Shown one piece after another: positions 13,793 through 23,656 of a DNA stretch of 64,000 nt (positions are counted from its first letter, which is position 1; each line of letters opens with the position of its first letter). The stretch lies in contig CM038228.1 in NCBI GenBank assembly GCA_021442155.1, positions 9,465,179 to 9,529,178 of the forward strand, in the 5' to 3' direction. The position numbers and the translations under genes were made by a program. The notes beneath the pieces are model-generated. The model saw only the letters and a list, made by a program, of their open reading frames with translations. It had not been told where the DNA came from and made no database searches. Source of the stretch: Cymbidium sinense. Taxonomy: Eukaryota > Streptophyta > Magnoliopsida > Asparagales > Orchidaceae.

Positions 13793-13797
13793 GAGTC
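13793..13797 (+). repeat. Target site duplication GAGTC, right copy
   Basis: Matches GAGTC at 7025-7029 and abuts the end of LTR B. Confidence 0.8.
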
Positions 13798-13875
13798 ATA
13801 TACGAGCAATATCGAGCTGAACAAGAACAAGAGCTCAACTCGCTCATGTTCGACTCGTTTACACTCCTACCTCTA
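13798..13875. repeat. Fragment of a dispersed 'gagctc/gttcgactcg' repeat
   Basis: Alternating 'gagct', 'aactcg', 'gttcgactcg' words ending in 'tttacactcctacc'. Words of this kind are common in plant dispersed repeats; a related stretch is at 59700-59830 on the other strand. I cannot name the family. Confidence 0.35.
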
Positions 13876-14178
13876 AAGTTATAATTTCTTAAAATGTAGA
13901 GTCTACAATTCCTAAATTTGTTAATATTATAATTACAGAATTCATGTTGTGAAGAAATTTATGTGAGAAAATTTATATGATACTGCTATGATTTTCATCA
14001 ATCTATTTTTTTTTTCATTTGCTACATGTTTCTGACAAATTTTTTCCAAAATATGAAGATAAAAGTTTTCAAAAAATGCATGATTTTTGATGTTATTATT
14101 ATTATTATTATTATTATTGGCAACTTGTGCGATGGTAACTAGCGAAAAAGCTGGTGGTAAAAGTTACTAGAATTTTGC

Positions 14179-14215
<37 letters not shown>

Positions 14216-14340
14216 GGTGTTTCCTATGCATTCCTTCCATGAGGAATGAAATCCACTAAAAATTAAAATTTATGTTAACCTTTTTATTTTTTTCAAAAAA
14301 TTTATTTAACATCTTTCTTTAATTTGCTAAAATATCAAGA
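13876..14340. other. AT-rich spacer with two microsatellites
   Basis: Contains (TTA)n at about 14092-14118 and (TA)n at about 14182-14212. Otherwise I see no gene or element. Confidence 0.7.
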
Positions 14341-14344
14341 TTAC

Positions 14345-14890
14345 AACTCATGGTTGACACCAATACTGAGACATGCCATCTCTAATAAGGCCAATGTTTT
14401 TCTTAAACACCATTATTCTCAATAAAATTAATACTCATTGATGACATCAATGATAATAAATTCCATGGATAGTAAGGTCCAAACTATTGATGATATCAAG
14501 GCTTATCGAAAATGTTAAACCCAATGCCCATTCACACGCTGATAAGAATGACATTTCCCATTGCTAATATAGTGATGCTCTTTATAGCTATCTATTAATA
14601 ATTAGAATAACACTCATCATCAACACCGATACTAAATTCCTTTGTTGCTGATAAGACTAAATGCTTATTATCCATACTAATGCCAATGACTGCTATTAAT
14701 GCGAACATCAGTATTAAACATCGATACTAATGCAAACCTCCTCCATTGATGATATAGTTAATATCTATTTACACTATAAGGCCGATGCCCGCCATTGTTG
14801 ATAAGATCGACTCCTACTATTGCTCACAAGATTGATGTTTGTTGTTGATACGAAGCTAGCATCTGTTATCACTAGTAAGGACGACACTAA
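14345..14890. repeat. Decayed minisatellite-like array
   Basis: Many loosely repeated short units carrying the words 'gataaga(c/t)', 'gatgcc(c/t)', 'cattgttga', 'accgatact' and 'catcaatgataa', about 25-35 bases apart. The units have drifted too far for a clear consensus by eye, but the density of these words sets this stretch apart from its AT-rich flanks. Confidence 0.45.
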
Positions 14891-15442
14891 CTATCAAGAG
14901 CAAGCAGAATCTTAGACCAATTAATAAGCTCTCGCTCAAGTCAACTCATAATTTTATCATTATAGACACAAGCATCTCGTATTTATTTATCTTTATCGAG
15001 GTATATTATTCATTCATAGGATCATTTATCATGTATGTTTGCTAATTGAAGTCTATAATATGACAAGGATATAAAGGCCATGTATCAAACTAAAATATTT
15101 CAATTGATTGATGATAAATGATTGATCATAAATAATAATTCATTAGACACTTTTACCTTTCACTTTAAATGTTGGCTTATGGCCTTTCCACCTTGAGGCT
15201 TAACTATTAGAGTTTGTTGAAATATAAGAAAGTTTTGTAACATTTTTTAGTGTAGAGAAAATAAATTTATTATTTCTGAATTGAAAATTAATTAAAATTT
15301 ATTTATAAAAGAGATTTCTGTTATAAATTTTGAAAATAAAAAACATGAATATTTTCTACAATAGATGCAAGATAAAATTAATTTTAGTTATATTTTACAT
15401 ACTTATCACATAATTTTATACAATTATATATTTAAGATCTAA
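14891..15442. other. AT-rich spacer, nothing recognised
   Basis: No coding frame, RNA gene or repeat unit is apparent to me in this stretch. Confidence 0.5.
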
Positions 15443-15690
15443 TTAATATTTCTATACAAAATATTAAAATTCTTAATATTATATAAAAATATTATTACTT
15501 TTAAAAAAAAAAAAATGAAAGCATCTTTTTATGTTTAAATAAAATTTTAAAAATATAAATATCAAATTAATATTTATATACATAATGTTAAAATTTTTAA
15601 TATTATATAAAAATATTATTATTACATTTTTAAAATGAAAGCATCTTTTTATGTCTAAATAAAATGTTAAAAATATAAACATCAAATTTT
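15443..15690. repeat. Two-copy 120-bp tandem repeat
   Basis: Two near-identical units; the shared word 'gaaagcatctttttatgt' starts at 15517 and 15637, a period of 120 bases. Very AT-rich. The minus-strand open frame across it (15479-15685) simply reads the repeat. Confidence 0.8.
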
Positions 15691-15769
15691 ATGTATTAGA
15701 TATATAAATATATCAAAATTATGTAATATATATATAATTATTTTTATGTTAAATAAAATATAGTTATTA

Positions 15770-16225
15770 TTGCGTGCTAGAAAACCAGTTGTGGTAGAGT
15801 GAAAGTTTACGCCTTATCCTTGTTATAAAATCCAAACGTATTTAAAGAGAACAAGAAAACTCAGAAATTTTACGTGAAAAAATCTCGAAAAGAGGAAAAA
15901 AGGGCTGCCAAAATCTTCCACTATGTATCCTTTTGAGTACAAAATTTTTTTCGATAATGGGATTACAATTGTATATGAGAAGGGAACAATAACTATGTAG
16001 TGCGTTGGTGGTAATAGTTCTTGTAGGATGTTAGTGAACAGCGAGGGACATCGACTAACGATGAAGGTCGTCATGATGGAGACAAACAGAGATTGATGAC
16101 GGTAAGGATCAGCGGTGGCGGGTTGGCGTCGTGGTGGGATTGCTTGGAGGATCTTCAAGCTTTAGAGCTCTCTCCTCTCTCTTGCTTGGGGTCCCCTTGA
16201 GTAATGAGGCTATTTATAGATTGGA
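15770..16225 (-). promoter_or_regulatory. Possible LTR end with minus-strand TATA box
   Basis: On the minus strand, CTATAAATAG (16210-16219) is followed by a C/T- and AG-rich leader-like stretch and then, near 15790, by TGGTTTTCTAGCAC, which matches 10 of 14 positions of the primer binding site complementary to initiator methionine tRNA (TGGTATCAGAGCAC). This arrangement suggests the R-U5 part of an LTR of another, possibly copia-type, element with its interior missing. Alternatively it belongs to the 3' LTR of element III. The weak frame at 15823-16158 is not recognisable as a protein. Confidence 0.35.
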
Positions 16226-16639
16226 GTGCGTCAGCATGCAAAATCCGAACCACTCCACTTCATCGGATGACTCAAAATGATTCCTTTGATCATTTGACAT
16301 TTTTAAGTATTTGTATGCTCAAATTAAGTCAGAACTATGAGATCTTGGGCTTGTTAGATCCGGCTCATCGAGACGCTCGATTTGACTATAAACACTCCAT
16401 GTTTGAGGGCTATTTAGGGATTTAACTGATATCCCAAAGTTTTCAATGATATTTTAAGTGCTTGATCTCGATCAGTTTCAACTTCGGATTAGTTTCAACT
16501 TTCAACACCAAGATTTGTGCTTAGTAGTAAAATGTCATGTTCTATTTTTGGATGACATTATCTCAATCATCCAAAAAATAAATATTTGAAATTTGTGAAT
16601 TAACCCATTTTGAGAGAACATATCTTTGGGAGAAGGTTA
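16226..16639. other. Spacer between two opposed promoter-like regions
   Basis: Moderately AT-rich with 'gctcatcgagacgctcgat' near 16360. No domain or gene is recognised; it could be U3 sequence of either flanking promoter. Confidence 0.4.
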
Positions 16640-16960
16640 TGATCATGGAAGGGTGAGTGCAGCGGATGTGCGGATATCCGGCGCAGATTTGGGTTCAGGA
16701 CCCTCAGGATCTTAATGCAGCGCTGGCATATGCGATGGCGGGCATGCCCATGGCGGTGCAGTCGTGGCGGCCGAACCGCGTGGTCGCGGTCGAATTGGGT
16801 CAGAGCCACCGGGCCCGCGGGTGGCGGTTAGCTCAGGCCCGCTTCGATGTTAGTGGTGTTGCCGTCTGGCGCTTCGCGCAGAAAAGCGGTGATTATCGGC
16901 GGTTTTGATGACTGATTTTTTCCCATAGAGTCTATAAAAACCCCCCTAGGACTAAGGGAG
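16640..16960 (+). promoter_or_regulatory. GC-rich upstream block and TATA box for the antisense gene
   Basis: A sharply GC-rich block (about 16650-16910, rich in cg dinucleotides) sits in AT-rich surroundings and ends just upstream of TATAAAAA at 16933-16940, followed by 'cccccctagg'. Downstream on the same strand come a repeat array, a spliceable intron and the gene at 17654-19361, so this is the likely promoter of that gene. It could equally be the U3 part of a plus-strand LTR. The open frames on both strands in this block (16600-16908) match no family I know. Confidence 0.5.
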
Positions 16961-17020
16961 AAGGCACACTTCTCCACTGCTCTAATATTTCTCTTCTTCT
17001 TGGGTGAGAGTCATTCAGAA

Positions 17021-17290
17021 GCGATCAAGGTCCATAGTTCATACGGTGAGGCTCCGGTTTTCCCTCGAAAGAGGCATTGACTGCCCTTGTCAGACCGAAC
17101 GAGTTTGGAGGTGATCAAGGCCCATAGTTCATACAATGAGGCTTCAGTTTTCCCTCGAAAGAGGCGTTAACTACCCTTGTCGGACCAACCGGGTTTGGAG
17201 GCAATCAAGGCCCGTAGTTCATATGGCAAGGCTCCGATTTTCCCTCGAAATAGGCGTGTTGCCTGTTTGAGGGGAGGCAATCAAGGTTCC
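17021..17290 (+). repeat. 90-bp tandem repeat in the 5' leader of the antisense gene
   Basis: Units begin with '(g/a)atcaagg.cc.tagttcata' at about 17023, 17113 and 17203, a period of 90, with a shortened fourth start at 17279. Each carries 'ggttttccctcgaaagaggc' or a close variant. The array lies between the TATA box and the coding part. Confidence 0.85.
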
Positions 17291-17446
17291 TACTTCTTCT
17301 TGTAGGAAATTAGATTTCTTGAAACTTTAATGGATGGTTCAGTAGTTGATAACCGCCAAGGTGGTGGAGAAGCGTTAGCTAGGAACCATCGTTCGAACGA
17401 CTCAGAAAGTTTGGCAGGTAATTTTTGAGCATCATTAGAGGAGAGT

Positions 17447-17448
<2 letters not shown>

Positions 17449-17498
<50 letters not shown>
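17449..17498. repeat. (TC)n microsatellite
   Basis: Uninterrupted tctctc run of about 50 bases in the presumed leader of the antisense gene. Confidence 0.97.
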
Positions 17499-17501
<3 letters not shown>

Positions 17502-17584
17502 ATATGTATGTATCTTTTCATCGGGAGGCAAAAAATTTTATCCCAAGCTATCCGGAGCTAGAGAGTCAAAGGATCAAGTATTGG

Positions 17585-17649
17585 GTAAGTCGCTTCACAA
17601 AATTTCCAAATTTTATTATTTCTTCTCTTTATTTATCATGTATTTTCAG
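17585..17649 (+). other. Likely 65-bp spliceosomal intron
   Basis: Donor GTAAGT at 17585 and acceptor TTTTCAG ending at 17649, with a T-rich stretch before the acceptor. It precedes the probable start codon (ATGGCGGAAG at 17654), so it is a leader intron of the gene at 17654-19361. Confidence 0.6.
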
Positions 17650-17653
17650 GGGT

Positions 17654-19361
17654 GATGGCGGAAGAAAACCCATAATGTGATGGCTGTAGACGATATATCA
17701 TCCACTATCACATCAGATAGTTTAATGGTTTTCGGCAAAAAATTTCACTTCCCTAATGAGTTGGTGGCCATTATTGCTAAAAAGTTTGATCGACCCCGTT
17801 CACCTCCACCAGGGTACTTTACTATTTCTGAGATGATTCTTCATGCGGGACTGCGATTCCCTTTGGCTCCCGAGTTGATTGAGATCTTCAAAATATGTGG
17901 TGTAGCTTTGTCACAATTTTCATTTCGAGCTTTAGTGGTCATCGTTGGTTTGACTATCTTCTTTAGAGAGCGTGGTGTTACTTTGAACATCAAATACTTG
18001 TGTTAAATGTGTAGATTCACATGTGATACTCAGGGACGTGTTTCTTATCGGACTATAAAGAATTGGATAGAATTTTCAGCATGGGATCCCTCTAAAAATT
18101 GGTCTACTGGATTCTTTTTGTGAAAAATGAGTGGGGCCTTCCTGAGAGATGGGGAAGATTGAATGACCTTCCAGATCCATTATTGATTGAAGAGAATGAG
18201 ATCTTGGCAACTCTTAATGTTCCTGATGTAGAAAGCTTACGATGAGTTACATCATTAGCAAATATATAGTTGAAGATAGAATGTTCAAGGTTGGCCTTTC
18301 CATCCAGGTAGGGAGATCTCATTCTTTTCCACAAAGAGGTCAAGTAAAGGTGATGAAAGGTCTCCTCATATTCATAGGGTTCTTTCAAGAAGCCCATCAC
18401 AAAATCAGGGTGGTGGCAATGTTTCTTCCCTAAAGAAAAAGAAGACATGCGCTGAAGTGACTACATCGATATCTTGAAGAAGATGTTACCTGATTGGCCT
18501 CTGAGAGTTTAACTATTTCAACTCATGATGGGGGAGTTCATTTCTCGAAGCCGCACATTCTTGAAGTGGTGTTAAATCACATATGCACTGGGTGTCAACG
18601 AGCAAATAAATTGGTACGTTGTCTTCCCTTATTTCTTCTTTTCTTCTTTTCCTCCTTTTTTATGTAATATTTGTGATGGTTTTTTTCTTTATAGATAACT
18701 CAAACATTAGTGCTGATGGCTCATTTGGGTGTCTCTTTAAATGAGTGAAATACTGAATTTGTGAAGGTAAAATATCTGCAAGGAGAGTATGAGAGAAAGA
18801 TGAGTGTTAAAGTTAAAGAAGTGATGACTTTGGAGGATCAGCTAACCGGGTGCAGAACTGAGCTAGTGAACATGTTGACTTCTCTTTCTCTCCAATGTCA
18901 GGAGGTGGAGTGCACTCATGATGAGCTAATTGAGGTGAGGACAGAGACTCACCAGAAAGAGAAAAGACTCAAGGCACTTGCAGCGGAGAAGAGAGCTCTC
19001 GAACTAGAGAAGAAAGCATTACAAGATAGAAGGAGCATATAATGTCGGGAAGCAAATAAAATCTCCTTGAAGGTGGAAGACATTAAGAACTCTTGGCTTA
19101 TCAATGCAGAAGACCATGTCCGTGGAAGCTCGTAATCATATTCTTGATGTTGAAGTGAAGGATTTGGAGCACCAATGTTTAGAGGAGGGCTTCATCAGGG
19201 TTCCTAAAGGAATCCAGTGTATCAAGACAGCTAGTATTGAGGATCTATCTCCCAGCCAATTATTTGAAGACTCTTCGTCAGATTCAGGAGATGAAGGAGT
19301 TGAGAGTGAGTCCAAGGGAGCATCTCCTTATGGTGAGGAGGACATTGATATCACCAACTGA
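17654..19361 (+). pseudogene. Antisense additional ORF of a Tat element (gypsy-type transposon domain plus coiled coil), broken
   Basis: Part 1 (17677-18006) contains SPPPGYFTISEMILHAGLRF and PLAPELIEIFKICGVAL, the pattern of the 'putative gypsy type transposon' domain (Pfam PF04195). After a stop at 18004 the same protein continues in shifted frames with FFVKNEWGLPERWGRLNDLP near 18110-18170. A likely intron interrupts it at 18614-18694. The part from 18761 to 19042 is a charged coiled coil rich in E, K and L, and the last part (19104-19361) ends in an acidic serine-rich tail. Tat elements are known to carry additional ORFs beyond pol, often on the opposite strand, with this domain. Here the gene lies beyond the integrase of element III and faces it, which fits. 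A very early stop follows ATG at 17654, so the copy is dead. Function of the domain is not known. Confidence 0.72.
18614..18694 (+). other. Likely 81-bp intron in the antisense gene
   Basis: Donor GTACGT at 18614 and acceptor TTTATAG ending at 18694, with a strong T-rich tract between. It separates the N-terminal domain from the coiled-coil part. Confidence 0.6.
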
Positions 19362-20006
19362 TATAATGTAGCGTCACTTGAGGATGCATTTTTTTTTATC
19401 TATGTATTGTTATTAATGTGTATCAGAATCTTGATTCTTTCGTATATCATCATGTTAATGCTGTCAATGAAATTTTTTTTAGATGATACACTCTTATTTT
19501 GTTTTTACCTATGTGGGATAATTGGTTGAGATATTATTCGATGACGCTAACCTGCACGGATAAGGTTGAATTGAATCCACTAAGGATTTTTGACCAATCT
19601 GAGGTTATTTATCAAAGTGTTACTTGATGATGTTAACCTGTATGGAAGAGGTCGCGGGATGCCCACTAAGGACCTTTTGACCTATCTTAGGTATCAGCCA
19701 AAGTGTTACTTGATGACGTTAACTTGTATGGAAGAGGTCGTTGGATGTCCACCAAGGACCTTTTGACCTATCCTGTATTCGACCAAAGTGTTACTTGACT
19801 TCTTACCAGATGGAAGAGGTCGATCAAGTCCCCTTGGATTGATTATGATTGAGATACAACATGAGTGGTATATTTCTCAAGTGGGAGGATTAAATGAAGA
19901 AGAAATAAGCTTGTAAGAAAAAAGCTATAAATTCATTACTCTGATAAGTTCGGTGATACAATCATAAGATGATTTTAACAAGGATATGAGTTTCAAGAAG
20001 AAATGA
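19362..20006. repeat. 86-bp tandem repeat between antisense gene and pol of element III
   Basis: From about 19510 to 19835 there are about four units with 'gttacttgatga(t/c)gttaac', 'tggaagaggtcg' and 'ccttttgacctat'; 'tacttga' falls at about 19621, 19707 and 19792, a period of 85-86. The rest of the interval has no gene. Repeat-rich zones in this position are known for Tat elements. Confidence 0.75.
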
Positions 20007-20057
20007 TGACAACAACAATAAGTCTTTATCCCACTAAGTGGGGTCGGCTACATGAAG
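20007..20057. mobile_element. Short dispersed plant repeat with 'cccactaagtgggg' core
   Basis: 'gacaacaacaata' followed by 'tatcccactaagtgggg' and 'tcggctacatg'. The core is an inverted repeat. I recognise this as a motif widely scattered in plant genomes at ends of non-LTR insertions, from memory only; the exact family is uncertain. Confidence 0.45.
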
Positions 20058-20129
20058 AGAAAATGGCAAACAAGACAAAATAAAAATTGCAATAATTATG
20101 CAGTAGGAATTACTGATAATATTTTTGGA

Positions 20130-21437
20130 GATTCTCAGTGTTCCAAGTTCAAGATAAAATTTTTCCCTCTGGATCCTTGAGCTTGAATGTTCCTGGCTTT
20201 ACTATAGCTATAACCACATATGGGCCATCCCAAAGAGGTGAGAGTTTATTGCGTTGAGGGCCTTTTCTCAGCTTCGAGACTTCGTAGGACCAAGTCATCG
20301 ACAGATATGGGATGAGATTTTACTCTTCTATTAAAGTGACGAGCTACCCTTTGGTGATAGGAAGCAGTCCGAAGTAGGGCCATGTCATGAGTTTTGGGGA
20401 GTAGGTTAGTGTCGAGTTTTTCTTCATTACCGCCATGATCAAATAATTGAACTCTTGGACTTGGAACCCTGATATCTACTGGTATAATAGCTTATGTGCT
20501 GAAACACAAGTTATATGGTGTCTCACCAGTCAGGATGTGCGATGTACTGTGGTAAGCCCAAAGAACATTAGAAAGCTCATCAAACCATTTCCCCCCAGCC
20601 TTCTCAATACGTGTTTTTAGTCCTTTGAGTATAGCCCTATTGGTAGCTTAGTCTGTCCGTTAGTTTGAGGATGTCCTACAGCCGTATGCAGTAGCTAAAT
20701 GTGCAGATCTTTGCAAAAGGATGTAAAGACTTTTCCAGTAAATTAGGTTTCATTGTCAGTGATGATCTTTGCAGGAAGACCAAATCGACATACTATATTT
20801 TTCCAAACAAATTATTTAGCATTTTCTCCATGATTTTAGCGAGTGATTCGACATCCACCCATTTAGTGAAGTAGTCGATGGCTAAAATGATAAACTTTCG
20901 TTGCCCTGATGCTATCGAAAAAGGCCCCATGATATCAATCCCCCACTGAGCAAAAGGCTATGGGCTTTGAATGGATGAGAGCTCTGTATGCGACATGTGA
21001 GGGAGGTTAGAGTGCAACTAACAACTTGCACATTTTTTTGTGAACTCTAAGGGTTCTTGTTTCATCGTAGGCCAATAGAACCCTTGCCTTATAATTTTAA
21101 GGGCTAGCACCCTTCCTCCTAGGTGTTCTCCACATATCACGTGAACCTCACTTAATGAATGATTGGCCTCAAGGTGAGAGACATTTGAGTGCATCCGAAA
21201 GCTTCGTTTGTATAGTTTACCTCCGATAATAGTAAAGTTTGAAGCTTGTCTTCGGAGATGAGTTACAGAAGTTGGGTCTTTAGGAAGGGTTCCTTCTTGT
21301 AGAAAAGACAGGATGGGGTCCATCCACGAATGTTCCTTTATCTCATTAATTGCTTGAATTACCCATGACCCTTGGATACTAGAAAAATGTATTTCTTCAA
21401 CATGCCTTCTCTTAAATAGATCCCTAGTAGCGATCAA
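20130..21437 (-). pseudogene. Element III integrase, broken
   Basis: Integrase inserts the cDNA copy into host DNA. The N-terminal zinc-binding part is at 21437-21018 (HLEANHSLSEVHVICGEHLG, then KKCASC). The core follows in broken frames: IMGPFSIASGQRKFIILAID gives the first catalytic aspartate, ITDNE gives the second. The glutamate usually found just before ATNRAILKGL is lost at a one-base deletion (near 20660). Conserved words KWFDELSNVLWAYH and TGETPYNL mark the C-terminal side. Several stops make it inactive. Confidence 0.82.
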
Positions 21438-22013
21438 GCTTAGCGAGCGTCACTAGTATTCTTCTCTCACAGTATGTGAATGATTTGATGTGTCTTGAAA
21501 TGGGCAAGAAGAGACTTTACCAGGTGGAGGTATTATGCCAGCTTAGGATTATGAATATTAAAGTTTCCCTCAACTTGGGAGGCGACAAGCTGAGAGTTAG
21601 TGTGGATCACTAAGTCTTGAGCTTCATAGTGAATTGTGAGTCTCAACCCTATGATGAGAGCCTCATATTCAGCCATATTATTAGTTGCAAGAAATTTTAG
21701 GCGAAGTCCATACTCAGGGGGAAATAAGTAAGATTCCCGCACACTAGTACTTCACAACACATTAGAGGGTCCATTGAGGAGACGAAAGGCATGTAGCAGA
21801 TAGCTCCTCTAGAGTTAGGGTAGTGCATTCTACTATAAAGTTTGCGAGTACTTGAGACTTTATAGTAGGCCGCGGTAGAAAATTTATATCAAACTCTCCC
21901 AATTCTACATACCATTTGATTAACCTCCCAGATGCTTCTGGTTTCTGTAAGATGGCCCTTAATGGTAAATGAGTGTAAACACCGATAGTGTGAGCTTGGA
22001 AGTATGGACACAA
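21438..22013 (-). pseudogene. Element III RNase H region, broken
   Basis: Two blocks are visible. At 22013-21762 LRAILQKPEASGRLIKWYVE and the following ELGEFDINFLPRP are the end of the pol-type RNase H and the connection typical of Tat elements. At 21742-21533 TNNMAEYEALIIGLRL and NSQLVASQVEGNFN belong to the second RNase H that Tat elements carry. The domain degrades the RNA strand during reverse transcription. Frames are interrupted between the blocks. Confidence 0.8.
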
Positions 22014-23310
22014 TTTTCACGCTGAGAAAACTAAAGCCAAAACTACCTTATCTGTAAGTGGATAATGATTTTCTATATTAGGGAGAATTTTTCTGACATA
22101 GTAAATTGATCGTTGTGTCTCATTTTTTTCTCATACTAAAACTGAGCTTATCGCATGGGAAGAGACTGCGAGATATAAGTATAACATCTCTCCTTGAATA
22201 GGCTTGGATAGTAGGGGTGGAGATGCTAAATACTCTCTTAGTTGCTCAAAAGCATATTGACATTCATCATTCCACTGGAAATTATTATTTTTAGCTCCCT
22301 TTAATATTTTAAAGAATGACAAGTATTTATCCCAGGCAGAAGCTAAGCGAATAACGCAATTCCATTCATATGTTGAACTTCCTTTATATTCTTCAGAGGA
22401 GTCATATCTTTGAGAGCTTTGATTTTCTCGAGGTTGGCCTCTATCCCACGGTGGATTATCATAAATCCAAGAAATTTTCCAGACGTAACCCCAAAAGCAC
22501 ACTTGGTCAGGTTAAGTCGCATGTTATAATGTCGAAGAAGGTTAAAGCATATTTCTAAGTGAGAAATGTTGTTATCTTCAAACTTTTACTAACATGTCAT
22601 CCACATATACCTCCATTGTAATAATAGATCTTTAAAACCTTATTCATAAGGCTTTGATAGGTAGCACATTTTTTTTAACATAACTTGGTAACCCTTTATA
22701 TGTTTGAAATGATGTAGCTTCTTCATCTATTGGGTTCATTTTTATTTGATTGTAACAGTAAGCATCAAAAAAGCGAGCATTTGATGTCGGTAGCATCAAC
22801 CAATTGATCAATTCGAGGAAGAGGAAAACTATCTTTCGGTCAAGCTTTGTTGAGGTCAGTGTAATCAATACATATTCTCCATGTTCCATTTGTTTTATTA
22901 ACCATGACAATATTTGCTAGCCATGTAGGATAATGTACCTCTCGTATGAATCCTGCTTCTAGAAGCTTGTTAATAGTATAAACCTTTATATGTTTGAAAT
23001 GATGTAGCTTCTTCATCTGTTGGGTCCATTTTTATTTGATTGTAACCAGAGTAAGCATCAAAAAAATTGAGCATTTGATGTCCAGACATAACATCAACCA
23101 ATTAATCAATTCGAGGAAGAGGAAAACTATCTTTCAGGCAAGCTTTGTTGAGGTTAGTGTAATCAATACACATTCTCCATGTTTCGTTTGTTTTATTAAT
23201 CATGATAATATTTTCTAGCCATGTAGGGTAATGTACCTCGTATGAATCCTGCTTTTAGAAGCTTGTTAACTTCTTGCTCAATAGGCAATGAACAAAACTT
23301 CTTCTAGATG
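22014..23310 (-). pseudogene. Element III reverse transcriptase, broken and partly duplicated
   Basis: Reverse transcriptase makes cDNA from the element RNA. On the minus strand one sees 'NGTWRICID'-type and FFDAY.YNQIKMNPIDEEAT motifs of the fingers and palm, then NFQWNDECQYAFEQLREYL and PPLLSKPIQGEMLYLYLAVS of the thumb-connection part (22502-22131). A stretch of about 290 bases holding the NQIKM motif is present twice in tandem (22690-22979 and 22980-23270), which destroys the frame. Many stops are present. Confidence 0.8.
22690..23270 (-). repeat. Tandem duplication of 290 bp inside element III RT
   Basis: 'ctttatatgtttgaaatgat' starts at 22694 and again at 22984, and both copies run through 'catcaaccaatt', 'gaggaagaggaaaactatct' and 'agaagcttgttaa'. 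The copies differ at scattered positions, so the event is not recent. Confidence 0.9.
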
Positions 23311-23656
23311 ATCGATTTGAATGATCAATCTTTAGAGTGCATGATCACATTGGTCGATCGGCAGTCCGGACTCAAGCGAAGATGTATTGATGATTCTAAA
23401 GAAGTGTATTTTTCTTTGTTCGTCTGAGAGCATAGATCCAACTTGCACTGTTTGTAATGGTTGGTCATTTGATAATGCAACATAGAGCAAGTCTTTGACA
23501 GGGAAAGCTTTCTGGGGTATTCCATCTTGAAAATTAAAATCTTTGATGCTGAAGGTCACAAAAAGGTGTGGTTGAGCTTGTCTGAGGTAGCATGATTGTG
23601 CTATCTGTTGATTTCCACAGACCACCCCAACTCCAACGGGGGTCAGAAATTTCATC
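23311..23656 (-). pseudogene. Element III protease-RT linker, broken
   Basis: Relic coding sequence between protease and RT. Frames at 23706-23332 read in part as PVGVGVVCGNQQIAQSCYL, expected for the variable linker of Tat pol polyproteins. No catalytic motif is expected here. Confidence 0.6.

Noticed and set aside
15479..15685. Phenylalanine- and isoleucine-rich minus-strand frame as a membrane protein
   Set aside because: It is a translation of the AT-rich 120-bp duplicated unit.
16600..16908. GC-rich frames on both strands as a gene
   Set aside because: Overlapping frames on both strands come from GC-rich composition; no family pattern, and the block lies directly upstream of a TATA box.
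23036..23218. Plus-strand 60-codon frame
   Set aside because: It is antisense to the RT relic of element III within the 290-bp duplication.
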